Origin: Casimicrobium huifangae
Lineage (GTDB): Bacteria; Pseudomonadota; Gammaproteobacteria; Burkholderiales; Casimicrobiaceae
Direction: 5' to 3'
NCBI RefSeq assembly: GCF_009746125.1
Contig: NZ_CP041352.1
Location: 647,847 to 711,846 of the forward strand
Length of the DNA: 64,000 nucleotides
Below the pieces are notes generated by a model that made no database searches, was not told the origin of the DNA, and saw nothing but the letters and a program-made list of their open reading frames with translations. Below, in pieces: positions 1-7,696 of the stretch (positions are counted from its first letter, which is position 1; each line of letters starts with the position of its first letter). The position numbers were made by a program, and so were the translations under genes.

Positions 1-324
1 GACAACAGCAGCTTCGGTAGCTCCGGCCTACCTCTCGTTTCGACTATTCCAGTCGTCGGCGGACTGTTTGGAAACCAGGGCTGGAAGTCAAGCCGATCCG
101 AGCTGGTGATGCTGGTGACGCCGCGCATCATGTCGACGGTTGCAGAGACCCGAGGGGTGGTTGATGAGCTCCGGGGCAAACTGCGCGCCCTGGAATCGTT
201 TGTTCCCGAGGTGAACACCACCAACTTGCCGACCTCGGCTGACGGTCAGAAGGCGCGCAACAAATCGGAGTTAGGTGAGTACTCACGCTCGCTGCGAGTT
301 CCAGTAGAGTTGCCCGTGCAGTAG
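1..324 (+). CDS. gspD: Type II secretion secretin GspD, C-terminal end (partial)
   Basis: The 5' part lies outside the window; 107 residues remain. They hold the secretin signature GLPLVSTIPVVGGLFG followed by SRSELVMLVTPRIM, the last beta strands of the outer-membrane secretin barrel. A charged tail after it (ETRGVVDELRGKLRALE) matches the coiled end seen in GspD proteins of betaproteobacteria. GspD oligomers form the outer-membrane gate of the type II secretion system. The other parts of the machine are not visible here. A pilus secretin of the MshL/PilQ type is the main alternative, but the EARxxxDELRxKL-like tail favours GspD. Confidence 0.82.
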   Translation, partial: DNSSFGSSGLPLVSTIPVVGGLFGNQGWKSSRSELVMLVTPRIMSTVAETRGVVDELRGKLRALESFVPEVNTTNLPTSADGQKARNKSELGEYSRSLRVPVELPVQ

Positions 325-372
325 TCAGTTACAAGCAATTAATATATTCAGTTGTTAACGGTGTCCACATAT

Positions 373-855
373 ATGTTGCGAAATTACAACGAACCGGCTT
401 TTGCTCGATCGCTTTCTGCGGGTTTGAACAGCGCCTCGTCTTGGCGCAGGGCCGTATGCGGGTCAGTTTTTTTTGCTTTGTTCGCTGGTCTGACGGGTTG
501 CTCTACCGTGCCTAAACTTGCGGAGGACAGGGCGTTCTGGGAGGCTCGCGTTGCGGAGCGGGCCAAGGCGCGCTGGCAACTGGTCATTGAGAACAAGTAC
601 GCTGAGGCGTATCAGTTCTTCTCGGAGGCGTCTCGGCAGGGATTGACCGTCGAGACTTTTGAGCGTCAGATGCGGAGCGTTGGCGTGAAAAGCGTAACCG
701 TCAAGTCGGTTCAATGCGGCGCCGAGCGGTGCCAGGCGAACCTTGAAACCGTGGTGGAATACGCCATACCGCGTATCGGCCGCCGCTCAATGCCACTCCC
801 CGTTGACGAGGTGTGGGTTGTGAGCAACAAGGATGCGCACATTGTTCGCAGGTAG
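373..855 (+). CDS. Putative outer-membrane lipoprotein, 160 aa
   Basis: A charged N-terminus and a hydrophobic stretch (VFFALFAGL) end in the lipobox LTGC at about residues 40-43, so the protein should be lipid-anchored after signal peptidase II cleavage. The mature part begins with charged residues (EDRAFWEARVAERAKARWQ) and resembles an NTF2/SnoaL-like small alpha+beta fold, which is only an inference. An ATG at 373 is preferred over the TTG at 352. It follows the secretin gene on the same strand with about 50 nt between and may be cotranscribed. I do not recognise a named family. Confidence 0.7.
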   Translation: MLRNYNEPAFARSLSAGLNSASSWRRAVCGSVFFALFAGLTGCSTVPKLAEDRAFWEARVAERAKARWQLVIENKYAEAYQFFSEASRQGLTVETFERQMRSVGVKSVTVKSVQCGAERCQANLETVVEYAIPRIGRRSMPLPVDEVWVVSNKDAHIVRR

Positions 856-965
856 CTGGACACTGAATCGCGACTGGGGTATTATTTTCCCAGCAAAAGA
901 ATATGTATTGCTGTTGGTTCTAAAGTGATCACTCAAAAACTCAGACAGAGGAGTCAAATCTAACT

Positions 966-2582
966 ATGATTACGTTCAAGCAAAAAGCACTGTTTTCCGC
1001 TATCGCGGGTGCAGGTGCTCTCGCTCTGACGGGTGCCGCCAATGCCGTGTACGTCAACCATGACGGTCTCGGCCAAGTGCTGGTTTATCCCTATTACACG
1101 GCCCGCGACGGCGTCGCGACGCTGTTGTCGGTGGTCAACACCACGAACAACGCTAAGATCGTTAAGGTTCGCTTCCTGGAAGGCAAGAACTCCCAAGAAG
1201 TATTGGACTTCAACTTGTTCCTCTCGCCGTTCGACGTGTGGACGGGCGCTGTTCTGCCAGCAGGCCAAGCTGCTGCAGACCTGCTGCCGGGCTACACTGC
1301 TCCGGGCCCGCTGGGCGGCGGCATGCTGGTAACTGGTGATCGTTCGTGTACCAACCCGAAGATCCCGGCTGTTGGCGCTGCTTTCCGTAACTTCCAGTAC
1401 TCTGCGGATACGACGGTTGCTGCCAACCAGGCAATGGACCGCTCGATGGAAGGCTACGTCGAGATGATCGAAATGGCCGAAATCGTTTCGACTTCTTCGC
1501 TGTGGGCTGACGTCAAGCACACCAAAGCCAACAGCTGGACTCCGAGCTGCGCCCTCGTGTCGCACGCTTCCGTGTCGGCTAACGCGGCTGCATGGTTGAC
1601 CGGTCCCCGTGGTGGTCTGTTCGGTGCCGGCACGCTCCTGAATGCGTCGGGTGGTACCAACACTGGTTACGATGCTACGGCGCTTAACGACTTCTGGTCG
1701 TCTGCCAGCACCTCCCAGTACACGCAACCGGGTTCGACGCTTCCCAGCTTGAACAGTGCCGATGGCCTGACGTCTATCGTTCAGAACGGTTCCAATGTTT
1801 ACATCACGAACTGGGCAGCTTCGTCTTCCTCGCTGCGTGGCGCTGATGCGGTTTCGACCGTGATCATGCACTCCAAAGTGATGAACGAATACGCTCACAC
1901 CGATGATGGCGTGGTTGGTACCGACTGGGTCATGACGATGCCGACGAAGCGTTTCTACGTGTTCCCGGCTCCGGTTCGTCGTCCGTTCCAGACCGCCTGG
2001 AACGGCCGTACGGCACGTGACGATTTCGGCGTAAGCGATACCGATCGTGAAGAGTTCATCTCCACGTCGATCACGACTGACGACTTCTCTCCGGGCCCGA
2101 CTGGCACGGCAGCTGACTGCACGGCGACCACCAGCAGCCAAAGCAGCCAACCGCTCGTGACCGTTGCAGCATCGCTGTGCTACGAAGCCAACGTCCTTGG
2201 CTTCGGCAAGATCCAGTCGAGCGCGAAGTCGAACGTTCTCAGTTCCGCTAACTTCTTCAACCTCGTGAACGCTGCCCAAAACTCTGGCGCCGCAGTTCCG
2301 ACGGTTGGCAAAGAAGGCGGTTGGGCTGCGATCACGTTCCCGACCATCGTTGGCAGCACGACTGCCCACATGCTGCCTGCTCCGTCTGGCGCAACGCAAC
2401 TGATCAACCTCGCTGCTCCGAGCGCGCCGACGTCGTTGACCGAAGCCACCTACCTGGGTCTCCCGGTTATTGGTTTCGCGATCGTCCAAGCCAAGAAAGC
2501 TGGCGCAGGTGCTGATCGTTACGCCTCGTCGTACAACCACAAGTACCAAGTTGAAGTTCAGCTACCGCGTACGGCTCCTTAA
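966..2582 (+). CDS. Exported surface-type protein of unknown function, 538 aa
   Basis: Start ATG 966 follows an AGAGGAG-type ribosome site at about 949-954. A Sec signal peptide (about residues 1-27, ALALTGAANA then VYVNHDG) is clear. The mature protein opens with VYVNHDGLGQVLVYPYYTARDG, a pattern I associate with a betaproteobacterial family of uncharacterised exported proteins. The rest is Ser/Thr/Ala/Gly rich with no catalytic motif that I recognise. A strong terminator follows, so the gene is probably a single transcription unit. Rich use of C-ending codons and the strong ribosome site suggest high expression, which is inference. Confidence 0.75.
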   Translation: MITFKQKALFSAIAGAGALALTGAANAVYVNHDGLGQVLVYPYYTARDGVATLLSVVNTTNNAKIVKVRFLEGKNSQEVLDFNLFLSPFDVWTGAVLPAGQAAADLLPGYTAPGPLGGGMLVTGDRSCTNPKIPAVGAAFRNFQYSADTTVAANQAMDRSMEGYVEMIEMAEIVSTSSLWADVKHTKANSWTPSCALVSHASVSANAAAWLTGPRGGLFGAGTLLNASGGTNTGYDATALNDFWSSASTSQYTQPGSTLPSLNSADGLTSIVQNGSNVYITNWAASSSSLRGADAVSTVIMHSKVMNEYAHTDDGVVGTDWVMTMPTKRFYVFPAPVRRPFQTAWNGRTARDDFGVSDTDREEFISTSITTDDFSPGPTGTAADCTATTSSQSSQPLVTVAASLCYEANVLGFGKIQSSAKSNVLSSANFFNLVNAAQNSGAAVPTVGKEGGWAAITFPTIVGSTTAHMLPAPSGATQLINLAAPSAPTSLTEATYLGLPVIGFAIVQAKKAGAGADRYASSYNHKYQVEVQLPRTAP

Positions 2583-2620
2583 TTGGGCGGTTGGCCACAC
2601 TAGTGTGGTTAAGAAAAAAA

Positions 2621-2646
2621 AAGCGGGCTCCGGCCCGCTTTTTTTT
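2621..2646 (+). terminator. Rho-independent terminator after the 538-aa exported protein
   Basis: A GC-rich hairpin (AAGCGGGC, loop TCCG, GCCCGCTT) is followed by eight T residues and preceded by a run of A, so it could stop transcription from either side. It lies 39 bp after the stop codon. Confidence 0.92.
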
Positions 2647-2717
2647 ACCTTCGAAAATATGTGCGATAATGTGTACTAACGGGGGGCGAAGATATGCCAG
2701 TAATAGGAGATTTCCGA

Positions 2718-3932
2718 ATGAGTAAACTTGTTCTCCGTGCGCTCGCCATCGTTGCGATCGCGGGGACGATGTCTGTGCCGACACAAGCACAGACCGCCAG
2801 CAACAATATCCCGGCTAACTGCACGCAGACCAGCAGCACGACGATTAGCTGTCAGTCAACGCTTACATTCACCGTGCCGGCCGGACTGATTACCCTGCAA
2901 TCGCAGCCTACAGGCAGTGGATTTGCACTAACGTCCAGTGGTACCAGCGTCAATCCATCATGTACCGTCACGGCACCTTCGACGGCGGTACCCGGGACGA
3001 CCCTGTCGCTCAGCGCCAGTTGTGCAACTTACACGCCGGGCTACACCTACCAGTGGACTGCTCCGTCCGTTGCGAACCCAACAAGCCAGACAATTAGCCC
3101 CGTCATGACGGTTGGTGGTTTGTCTTACTCGGTCAATGTTTGTTACGCTGATCAACTCACGCGTTGCAGCACTGTCACTGGGTCCATCGCGGCCGACTCC
3201 GGCACCGGCGTCACTATCCCGTCGAGTTGCTCAATCACCCCGCAGGGCCCTGTCGTCGCCAGCGGCGCATCGCTCAATCTGTCCGTCACTTGCCAAGGCG
3301 GCTCAGCTCCTACCACGTGGGCGTGGCGTAAGGACGGCAACCCTGTCGGATCGTCGTCGTCCTCGTTGACCGACATACCGTTCCCCACATCATCGCAAGC
3401 GACTTCTGCGGTCTATACGGTCGTGGTTTCAAACAGCGCAGGCGCTGCTGCCGTGACGCCATCAACGACCGCGACCAAGCAAACGTCGACGTCAATCGTG
3501 AATTACTGCCCGGTAGGTCAAGGCTATCCGAACTATGAATGGTTCACCTCGACTGCTCACAACACGACTGACATCCGCCCGCAATACGGCGACAACATCT
3601 ACACCATCAAGTTCACCATCGCGTCCACTCAATCTACGGTTGGCCGTGCGCTGAGCACCTTGCCGAAGATCATCTTTGCAGAAGCTCCTGGTTCGCCGGC
3701 TGCCATCAAAGACATTCGGGTGTCCCAGAATCCCTGCGACTTCACCGGCACGGCGCAAGTCATTGGTACCGATGGACCTGATGGCTGGCGTTATATTTCG
3801 ATAAACGATCCGAGCCGAGTCGGCTTCGGCTTCGCCAGCGTTACGACCGGCGTGTGGTACATCAACGTCCGCAATTCCGGTTGCTCGGGCGTTTGTGACA
3901 CGCGTGTTGAGGCGCCTGGTGGTTTCAACTAA
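2718..3932 (+). CDS. Exported Ig-like-domain protein, 404 aa
   Basis: ATG 2718 is chosen because AGGAGA lies 8 nt upstream and a signal peptide begins directly (MSKLVLRALAIVAIAGTMSV, cleavage near AQA). An upstream in-frame ATG at 2694 has no such site. The mature protein is Thr/Ser rich and shows Cys pairs spaced as in immunoglobulin-like folds: one block near 30-150 and a second near 160-250 containing VTCQGGSAPTTWAWRKDG and YTVVVSNSAGAA, typical of PKD/Ig repeats. The C-terminal third (about 265-404) carries four Cys and an unknown fold. It probably acts at or outside the cell surface; the function is unknown. Confidence 0.78.
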   Translation: MSKLVLRALAIVAIAGTMSVPTQAQTASNNIPANCTQTSSTTISCQSTLTFTVPAGLITLQSQPTGSGFALTSSGTSVNPSCTVTAPSTAVPGTTLSLSASCATYTPGYTYQWTAPSVANPTSQTISPVMTVGGLSYSVNVCYADQLTRCSTVTGSIAADSGTGVTIPSSCSITPQGPVVASGASLNLSVTCQGGSAPTTWAWRKDGNPVGSSSSSLTDIPFPTSSQATSAVYTVVVSNSAGAAAVTPSTTATKQTSTSIVNYCPVGQGYPNYEWFTSTAHNTTDIRPQYGDNIYTIKFTIASTQSTVGRALSTLPKIIFAEAPGSPAAIKDIRVSQNPCDFTGTAQVIGTDGPDGWRYISINDPSRVGFGFASVTTGVWYINVRNSGCSGVCDTRVEAPGGFN

Positions 3933-3950
3933 TTAACGGCGACATTCGCC

Positions 3951-3978
3951 AAAAAGGGGGCTTCCGCCCCCTTTTTTT
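3951..3978 (+). terminator. Rho-independent terminator after the Ig-like protein
   Basis: AAAAAGGGGGC, loop TTCC, GCCCCC and seven T residues lie 18 bp after the stop codon at 3932. The A-run on the left also makes it usable in reverse. Confidence 0.92.
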
Positions 3979-3992
3979 CGTCAGGAGTCCGG

Positions 3993-5015
3993 ATGATCCT
4001 CTCAAGAAATATCTACACAGTAGTAACTCTGGCTGCGTTTGTTGGCATCGGCGCGGCCGCCGCTAACGCCCAGACCGTAGCCAGCTTCAAAGATGTCTCA
4101 ATAACCGCAGACGAGATGCGTGTGTCGCTGCAGAACAGCGAAGGCACAAAGGACAAGCCGTCGTTCTCCAGCATCGACAATGCAAAGTCTGCGTCCAAGG
4201 CATTGCTCGCGCCTCGTTACCTGTTCTCAAACAACGCATCGGCTCTCGCCCTGACGCAAGCCGAGCAGCCAGTGTTCAACCTCGTCAGGGACCGTCGGTA
4301 CCTCGAAGCGGTGCTTGAAATCGTTGAGCGCCGCGAGCGCGAGGCGGCAAAAGCCAGCCCGGCTCTTCTTGAGACCAGAGCCAAAGAAATCTACGACGCC
4401 GCACCCACAGGCTTCAAAGTGCCACCGAAGGTCAAGGTCGCGCATGTGCTGATCCGGCTTGGCGAACGCAGCCTTAAAGATGCATCAGTTCTTGCTGAAC
4501 AGGTCGCTGCATTGGCACGAGGCGGTAACGCGTGGCAAACGATTGTGGACGCCTACAGCGACGACGACAAGTCAAAAGCTTCCGAGGGCGTTGTCGGCGA
4601 CTTTTACGACAACAACTCGGACCACCCGATGGTGGTGGCAGCTTTTCGTACCAAAATCGAAAACGATATCGCCGACCCGGTAGTTTCGCGAAGCGGTGTG
4701 CATGTCGTGAAAATACTCAAACGTGAACCCGCGCGTCGTGCGTCCTTCGAAGAATCGAAGGAAAAGATCATTGAGGTTGTCCTCAATGATCGTATTCGCA
4801 GCGCAAAAGAGGCGTTTCTGGAATCAATAAAAGTTGACAACGGCGTAACGTACAACGAACAGTTGCTGGCAACCTTCGTCGAAAAGGCCGACACAAGTCA
4901 AGCTGACCGCTTGCGTGAAATCGCGCAACAGGTACGTGAGGGAAAGCTGGGGCCGGGCGCGGTGCCATTGTCGCCCCCCGCCAATGCAGCCACTCCGAAG
5001 GAGCCGGCAAAGTAA
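3993..5015 (+). CDS. Periplasmic PpiC/parvulin-type peptidyl-prolyl isomerase, 340 aa
   Basis: A signal peptide of about 26 residues (cleavage near ANAQT) leads into a charged helical segment and then a parvulin domain at about 145-245: KVKVAHVLIRL, the spaced ALARGGNAWQTIVDAYSDD, GVVGDFYDN and VSRSGVHVVKILKREP are the usual PpiC blocks. Such proteins isomerise X-Pro bonds in exported proteins, like SurA or PrsA. The domain order (N-terminal helices, parvulin, C-terminal helices) fits a chaperone-isomerase. Its position after two exported-protein genes makes a role in their folding plausible, which is inference. Confidence 0.85.
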   Translation: MILSRNIYTVVTLAAFVGIGAAAANAQTVASFKDVSITADEMRVSLQNSEGTKDKPSFSSIDNAKSASKALLAPRYLFSNNASALALTQAEQPVFNLVRDRRYLEAVLEIVERREREAAKASPALLETRAKEIYDAAPTGFKVPPKVKVAHVLIRLGERSLKDASVLAEQVAALARGGNAWQTIVDAYSDDDKSKASEGVVGDFYDNNSDHPMVVAAFRTKIENDIADPVVSRSGVHVVKILKREPARRASFEESKEKIIEVVLNDRIRSAKEAFLESIKVDNGVTYNEQLLATFVEKADTSQADRLREIAQQVREGKLGPGAVPLSPPANAATPKEPAK

Positions 5016-5030
5016 GCATGCTGATCAATG

Positions 5031-5058
5031 GAAGCGTTGCCAGAACAGTCAACGCTTC
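5031..5058 (+). terminator. Hairpin after the PpiC gene (possible terminator)
   Basis: GAAGCGTTG and CAACGCTTC form a perfect 9-bp stem with a 10-nt loop, 15 bp after the stop codon. No T-run follows, so termination would be weak or factor-dependent. Confidence 0.5.
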
Positions 5059-5104
5059 TGAATCAGGCTGTTACTCAGCCACGCTGTGACACCGGCCATC
5101 GCAG

Positions 5105-6313
5105 TTGGCGCGCGCTCAAGCCCCATTGCCTCTGGATGCGCGTCAATTGACTAATGTTCCACCCCCTGGTACGCCCGTCAACGGGCGTACCAGTCGCTTC
5201 GAATGGTTACGCCTGGTGTCTGCGTTGCTCGTCGTGGTTTGCCACTTTGCGGCGCTCTACGCAGCCGTTTTTCATGCGTTCGATGTTGATAGCGCGACGT
5301 TCAACTCGGCACCGTCGGCCGTCACGACCGCACTCACGGCGCTCTACTTCCAGTTCCACGGCGCGTACGTCTTCTTTGCCATCTCCGGGTTTGTCATCAC
5401 CAGGCCGTGGTTCGCCTCAGCGCAAACGCCCGCAGCTACATCGTTCCTGGGGCGCCGGGCATTCCGGCTGTTGCCAGCAGCGACTGTTGCAATCATTGCA
5501 GTCGCGCATTTCGACTTCTATCAGCTCAACTTCAGGCAGGTTGACCTCGCCACGCTGCTGCAGAACCTTCTTTACCTGAACTGGTTGCCACCTTACGCTG
5601 CGCCGCCCATTCTCATCGTGACCTGGACACTGGCGGTAGAGTGGCTCTTCTACTTGGCGGCTCCATTTGTCGCTAGCGTTTTGGTCAGATTGCAGCGTCC
5701 TATATTGGCGGTGGTCGTTCTTGCAACCCTGCTGAGCATCGCGCTGCGCACAATTTCGCCCAACGCCTACGCATATCCGCTGTATTTCGCCGCCGGAATC
5801 GCCATCGCAATCTGGCGTAGCGTGCGCCAAGGTGGCACCGGCATCGACCGATCCCTGCTGCTACTGGTCGGCGGAGGCCTAGCAATACTGGCCGCCAGTC
5901 TCGTGTACGCCTCTCAGGCCCCGATCAGCTGGCGCCCGGTGCAATGGGCATGGCGGCCATTTGATACGTTTGTCGTGATGCACCTCGTGGGCACCGTCGC
6001 GCTATTGCTGTGGGCGAGCAACCCAGCATCAACCGACGCGGGTGAAAGAAAAATTTTGACCAAATTGCCGACTTTGACGTATTCGATCTACCTTTGGCAT
6101 CTGCCAGCATGCATGCTGGTCTTCGCGGCCGTAGCCACCATCGCAGCGCCCGCTGCGAAAATGCCCGAACTCGCTCGTATGCCGATCCTGCTCGCGGTGG
6201 CAGTTTTGCTCACACTCGCGTTGTCGGTGCTCTCGTACCTGATTGCTGAACGTCCATACTTCCGGTGGAAGCAGCGCCAGTCACTCCCGATAACGCCTGC
6301 AGAAGCTGCGTGA
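5105..6313 (+). CDS. Acyltransferase 3 family membrane protein, 402 aa
   Basis: The N-terminal RFEWLRLVSALLVVVCHF is the family 3 acyltransferase opening with the conserved His in the first membrane helix. About ten hydrophobic helices follow, including HGAYVFFAISGFVITRPW and LAVEWLFYLAAPF. These enzymes transfer acyl groups (acetyl, succinyl) to surface sugars in the inner membrane. The only start in this frame before the motif is TTG or CTG; TTG 5105 is a guess. The last about 100 bp overlap the end of the convergent glycosyltransferase gene. Its neighbours, a block of glycosyltransferases, suggest it modifies a surface glycan. Confidence 0.82.
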   Translation: MARAQAPLPLDARQLTNVPPPGTPVNGRTSRFEWLRLVSALLVVVCHFAALYAAVFHAFDVDSATFNSAPSAVTTALTALYFQFHGAYVFFAISGFVITRPWFASAQTPAATSFLGRRAFRLLPAATVAIIAVAHFDFYQLNFRQVDLATLLQNLLYLNWLPPYAAPPILIVTWTLAVEWLFYLAAPFVASVLVRLQRPILAVVVLATLLSIALRTISPNAYAYPLYFAAGIAIAIWRSVRQGGTGIDRSLLLLVGGGLAILAASLVYASQAPISWRPVQWAWRPFDTFVVMHLVGTVALLLWASNPASTDAGERKILTKLPTLTYSIYLWHLPACMLVFAAVATIAAPAAKMPELARMPILLAVAVLLTLALSVLSYLIAERPYFRWKQRQSLPITPAEAA

Positions 6314-7667
6314 TTTCGCCGTTGTCTTGCAGCGAAGCATCTCCGCTGCCAGCTTCAAGCGATCGCAACAACGCATGAACGTCACCCGGCGCCGAGTTGA
6401 CGCAAGCAACGACGCGATCAAATTGCAACGCAGCCTCCGCGCGCGAGTCCGCCACGGTCGATACCCAACGCGGCGCGGCAGCAGGCCCGGGGCCAACACC
6501 CAGTCGTGCGCAGACTGCCTTCGAAGCGTCCAGCCAGCGATCATCGAACACACCTTCCGAGGCATGCGCGACCTGTAGCGACACTGCTGCATGGGCCTTA
6601 AAGCCGGCGCGACTGGCTCGACACGTGAAGTCAATGTCGTAACCGTGAAATCCCGGGATCGGGTAAGCATCCCAGCGGATGGTGTCAACAACCCGGCGAT
6701 GGCACGCCAGAAAAAAGCCATCGGCTACTGCTAACGGCATCCGTTCCACACCCAGCGACGCCCAGTACAGGTCGTATCGCCCGTCTGAACGTGGCACGGA
6801 GACACTACCGCGCAAAAAGTCCGGACCCGCGCTAAACCAGGCCGGACCGTCAAAGCGCGTAGCACCGGCAATCGCCAGCAAATCGCAATGCCCCAGTTCC
6901 TGGCGCAGCCTGCTTCCGAACTCAGGTGAAAGCAGTTCGACGTCATCGTGCATAAACACGAGCAGCTCACCCTTTGCCTGCTGAAATCCACGTTGGTAAC
7001 CTTCGCACATTGATTGCGCGTCGGCGATGCGGATCAATTCGAAGCGGCCGCCGTCAAATGCCCGTTCGCACTCGGATACGCATCGTGCAAATACCGCATC
7101 GCGATGGCTGCAGACAACTACGGACAACAGTGAATCTGCCGTGGCGACACCGCCAATCTCCTGGCGGACAGTTGGCAACGGCATCGTGGCACTACTGTCC
7201 GGCCGCTGCAGCAATGGCAGCAAGCGGCCCATGCACTCCGCTCTGAGCTCCGGCAGCCCGCTGGCGAGCGCCAGCACCGCGCGCTGGACATCCGGCACAT
7301 CGTGCAACCAGTCAGCCAGCAGCAGAGGCGACGAACGGTGCGCTCCACGCCGGGAGGCCAGCAGGAGATCGCAGCAGAGGACATACTTCGCTGGTGCCCG
7401 CTGGCCCAGACGTCGCAACGACACCGCAGCGTTGAACAGGCACACGGATTGCGCCGCCGATTGAATCATCGCTGGATTCAGGGCGGCGCGCAGGAAGCAA
7501 ATGGCCGCATTGGCGTCGTCGCCCAGCCGCACGCTGGCCTGCCCGGACAGCTGCATGGTAGCTGCATATTCCGGCGCTCCAGGCGGACAATCTGACGCGG
7601 CACGGATCACGCCAGCAAAATCACCTGCCCGATACAGGGCTTGCAGTCCGCTGGCCGCAGCCGTCAT
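6210..7667 (-). CDS. GT2-like glycosyltransferase with helical N-terminal region, 485 aa
   Basis: Residues 1-150 are Ala/Leu-rich helices resembling TPR-type repeats. The catalytic part begins near 180 with LLSVVVCSHRD, continues with RIADAQSMCEGYQRGFQQAKGELLVFMHDDVELLSPEF (the HDDVE is a DXD-like metal site) and ends with a GFHGYDIDFTCRASRAGF acceptor loop. ATG 7667 is preferred; another ATG lies at 7685. The gene sits just downstream of the zinc carboxypeptidase and overlaps the convergent acyltransferase at its 3' end. It resembles the 241-aa enzyme at 29214. Acceptor unknown. Confidence 0.75.
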   Translation of the reverse strand: MTAAASGLQALYRAGDFAGVIRAASDCPPGAPEYAATMQLSGQASVRLGDDANAAICFLRAALNPAMIQSAAQSVCLFNAAVSLRRLGQRAPAKYVLCCDLLLASRRGAHRSSPLLLADWLHDVPDVQRAVLALASGLPELRAECMGRLLPLLQRPDSSATMPLPTVRQEIGGVATADSLLSVVVCSHRDAVFARCVSECERAFDGGRFELIRIADAQSMCEGYQRGFQQAKGELLVFMHDDVELLSPEFGSRLRQELGHCDLLAIAGATRFDGPAWFSAGPDFLRGSVSVPRSDGRYDLYWASLGVERMPLAVADGFFLACHRRVVDTIRWDAYPIPGFHGYDIDFTCRASRAGFKAHAAVSLQVAHASEGVFDDRWLDASKAVCARLGVGPGPAAAPRWVSTVADSRAEAALQFDRVVACVNSAPGDVHALLRSLEAGSGDASLQDNGEITQLLQALSGVTGAASTGSMDVQQSGTRAPTTRV

Positions 7668-7696
7668 TGCCCGACCATGGACCAATGTGGTACCGC

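Noticed and set aside
960-2549. 529-aa frame on the minus strand opposite the exported protein
   Set aside because: Arg/His/Val-rich composition typical of the antisense of a GC-rich gene; the plus strand has a signal peptide, ribosome site and terminator.
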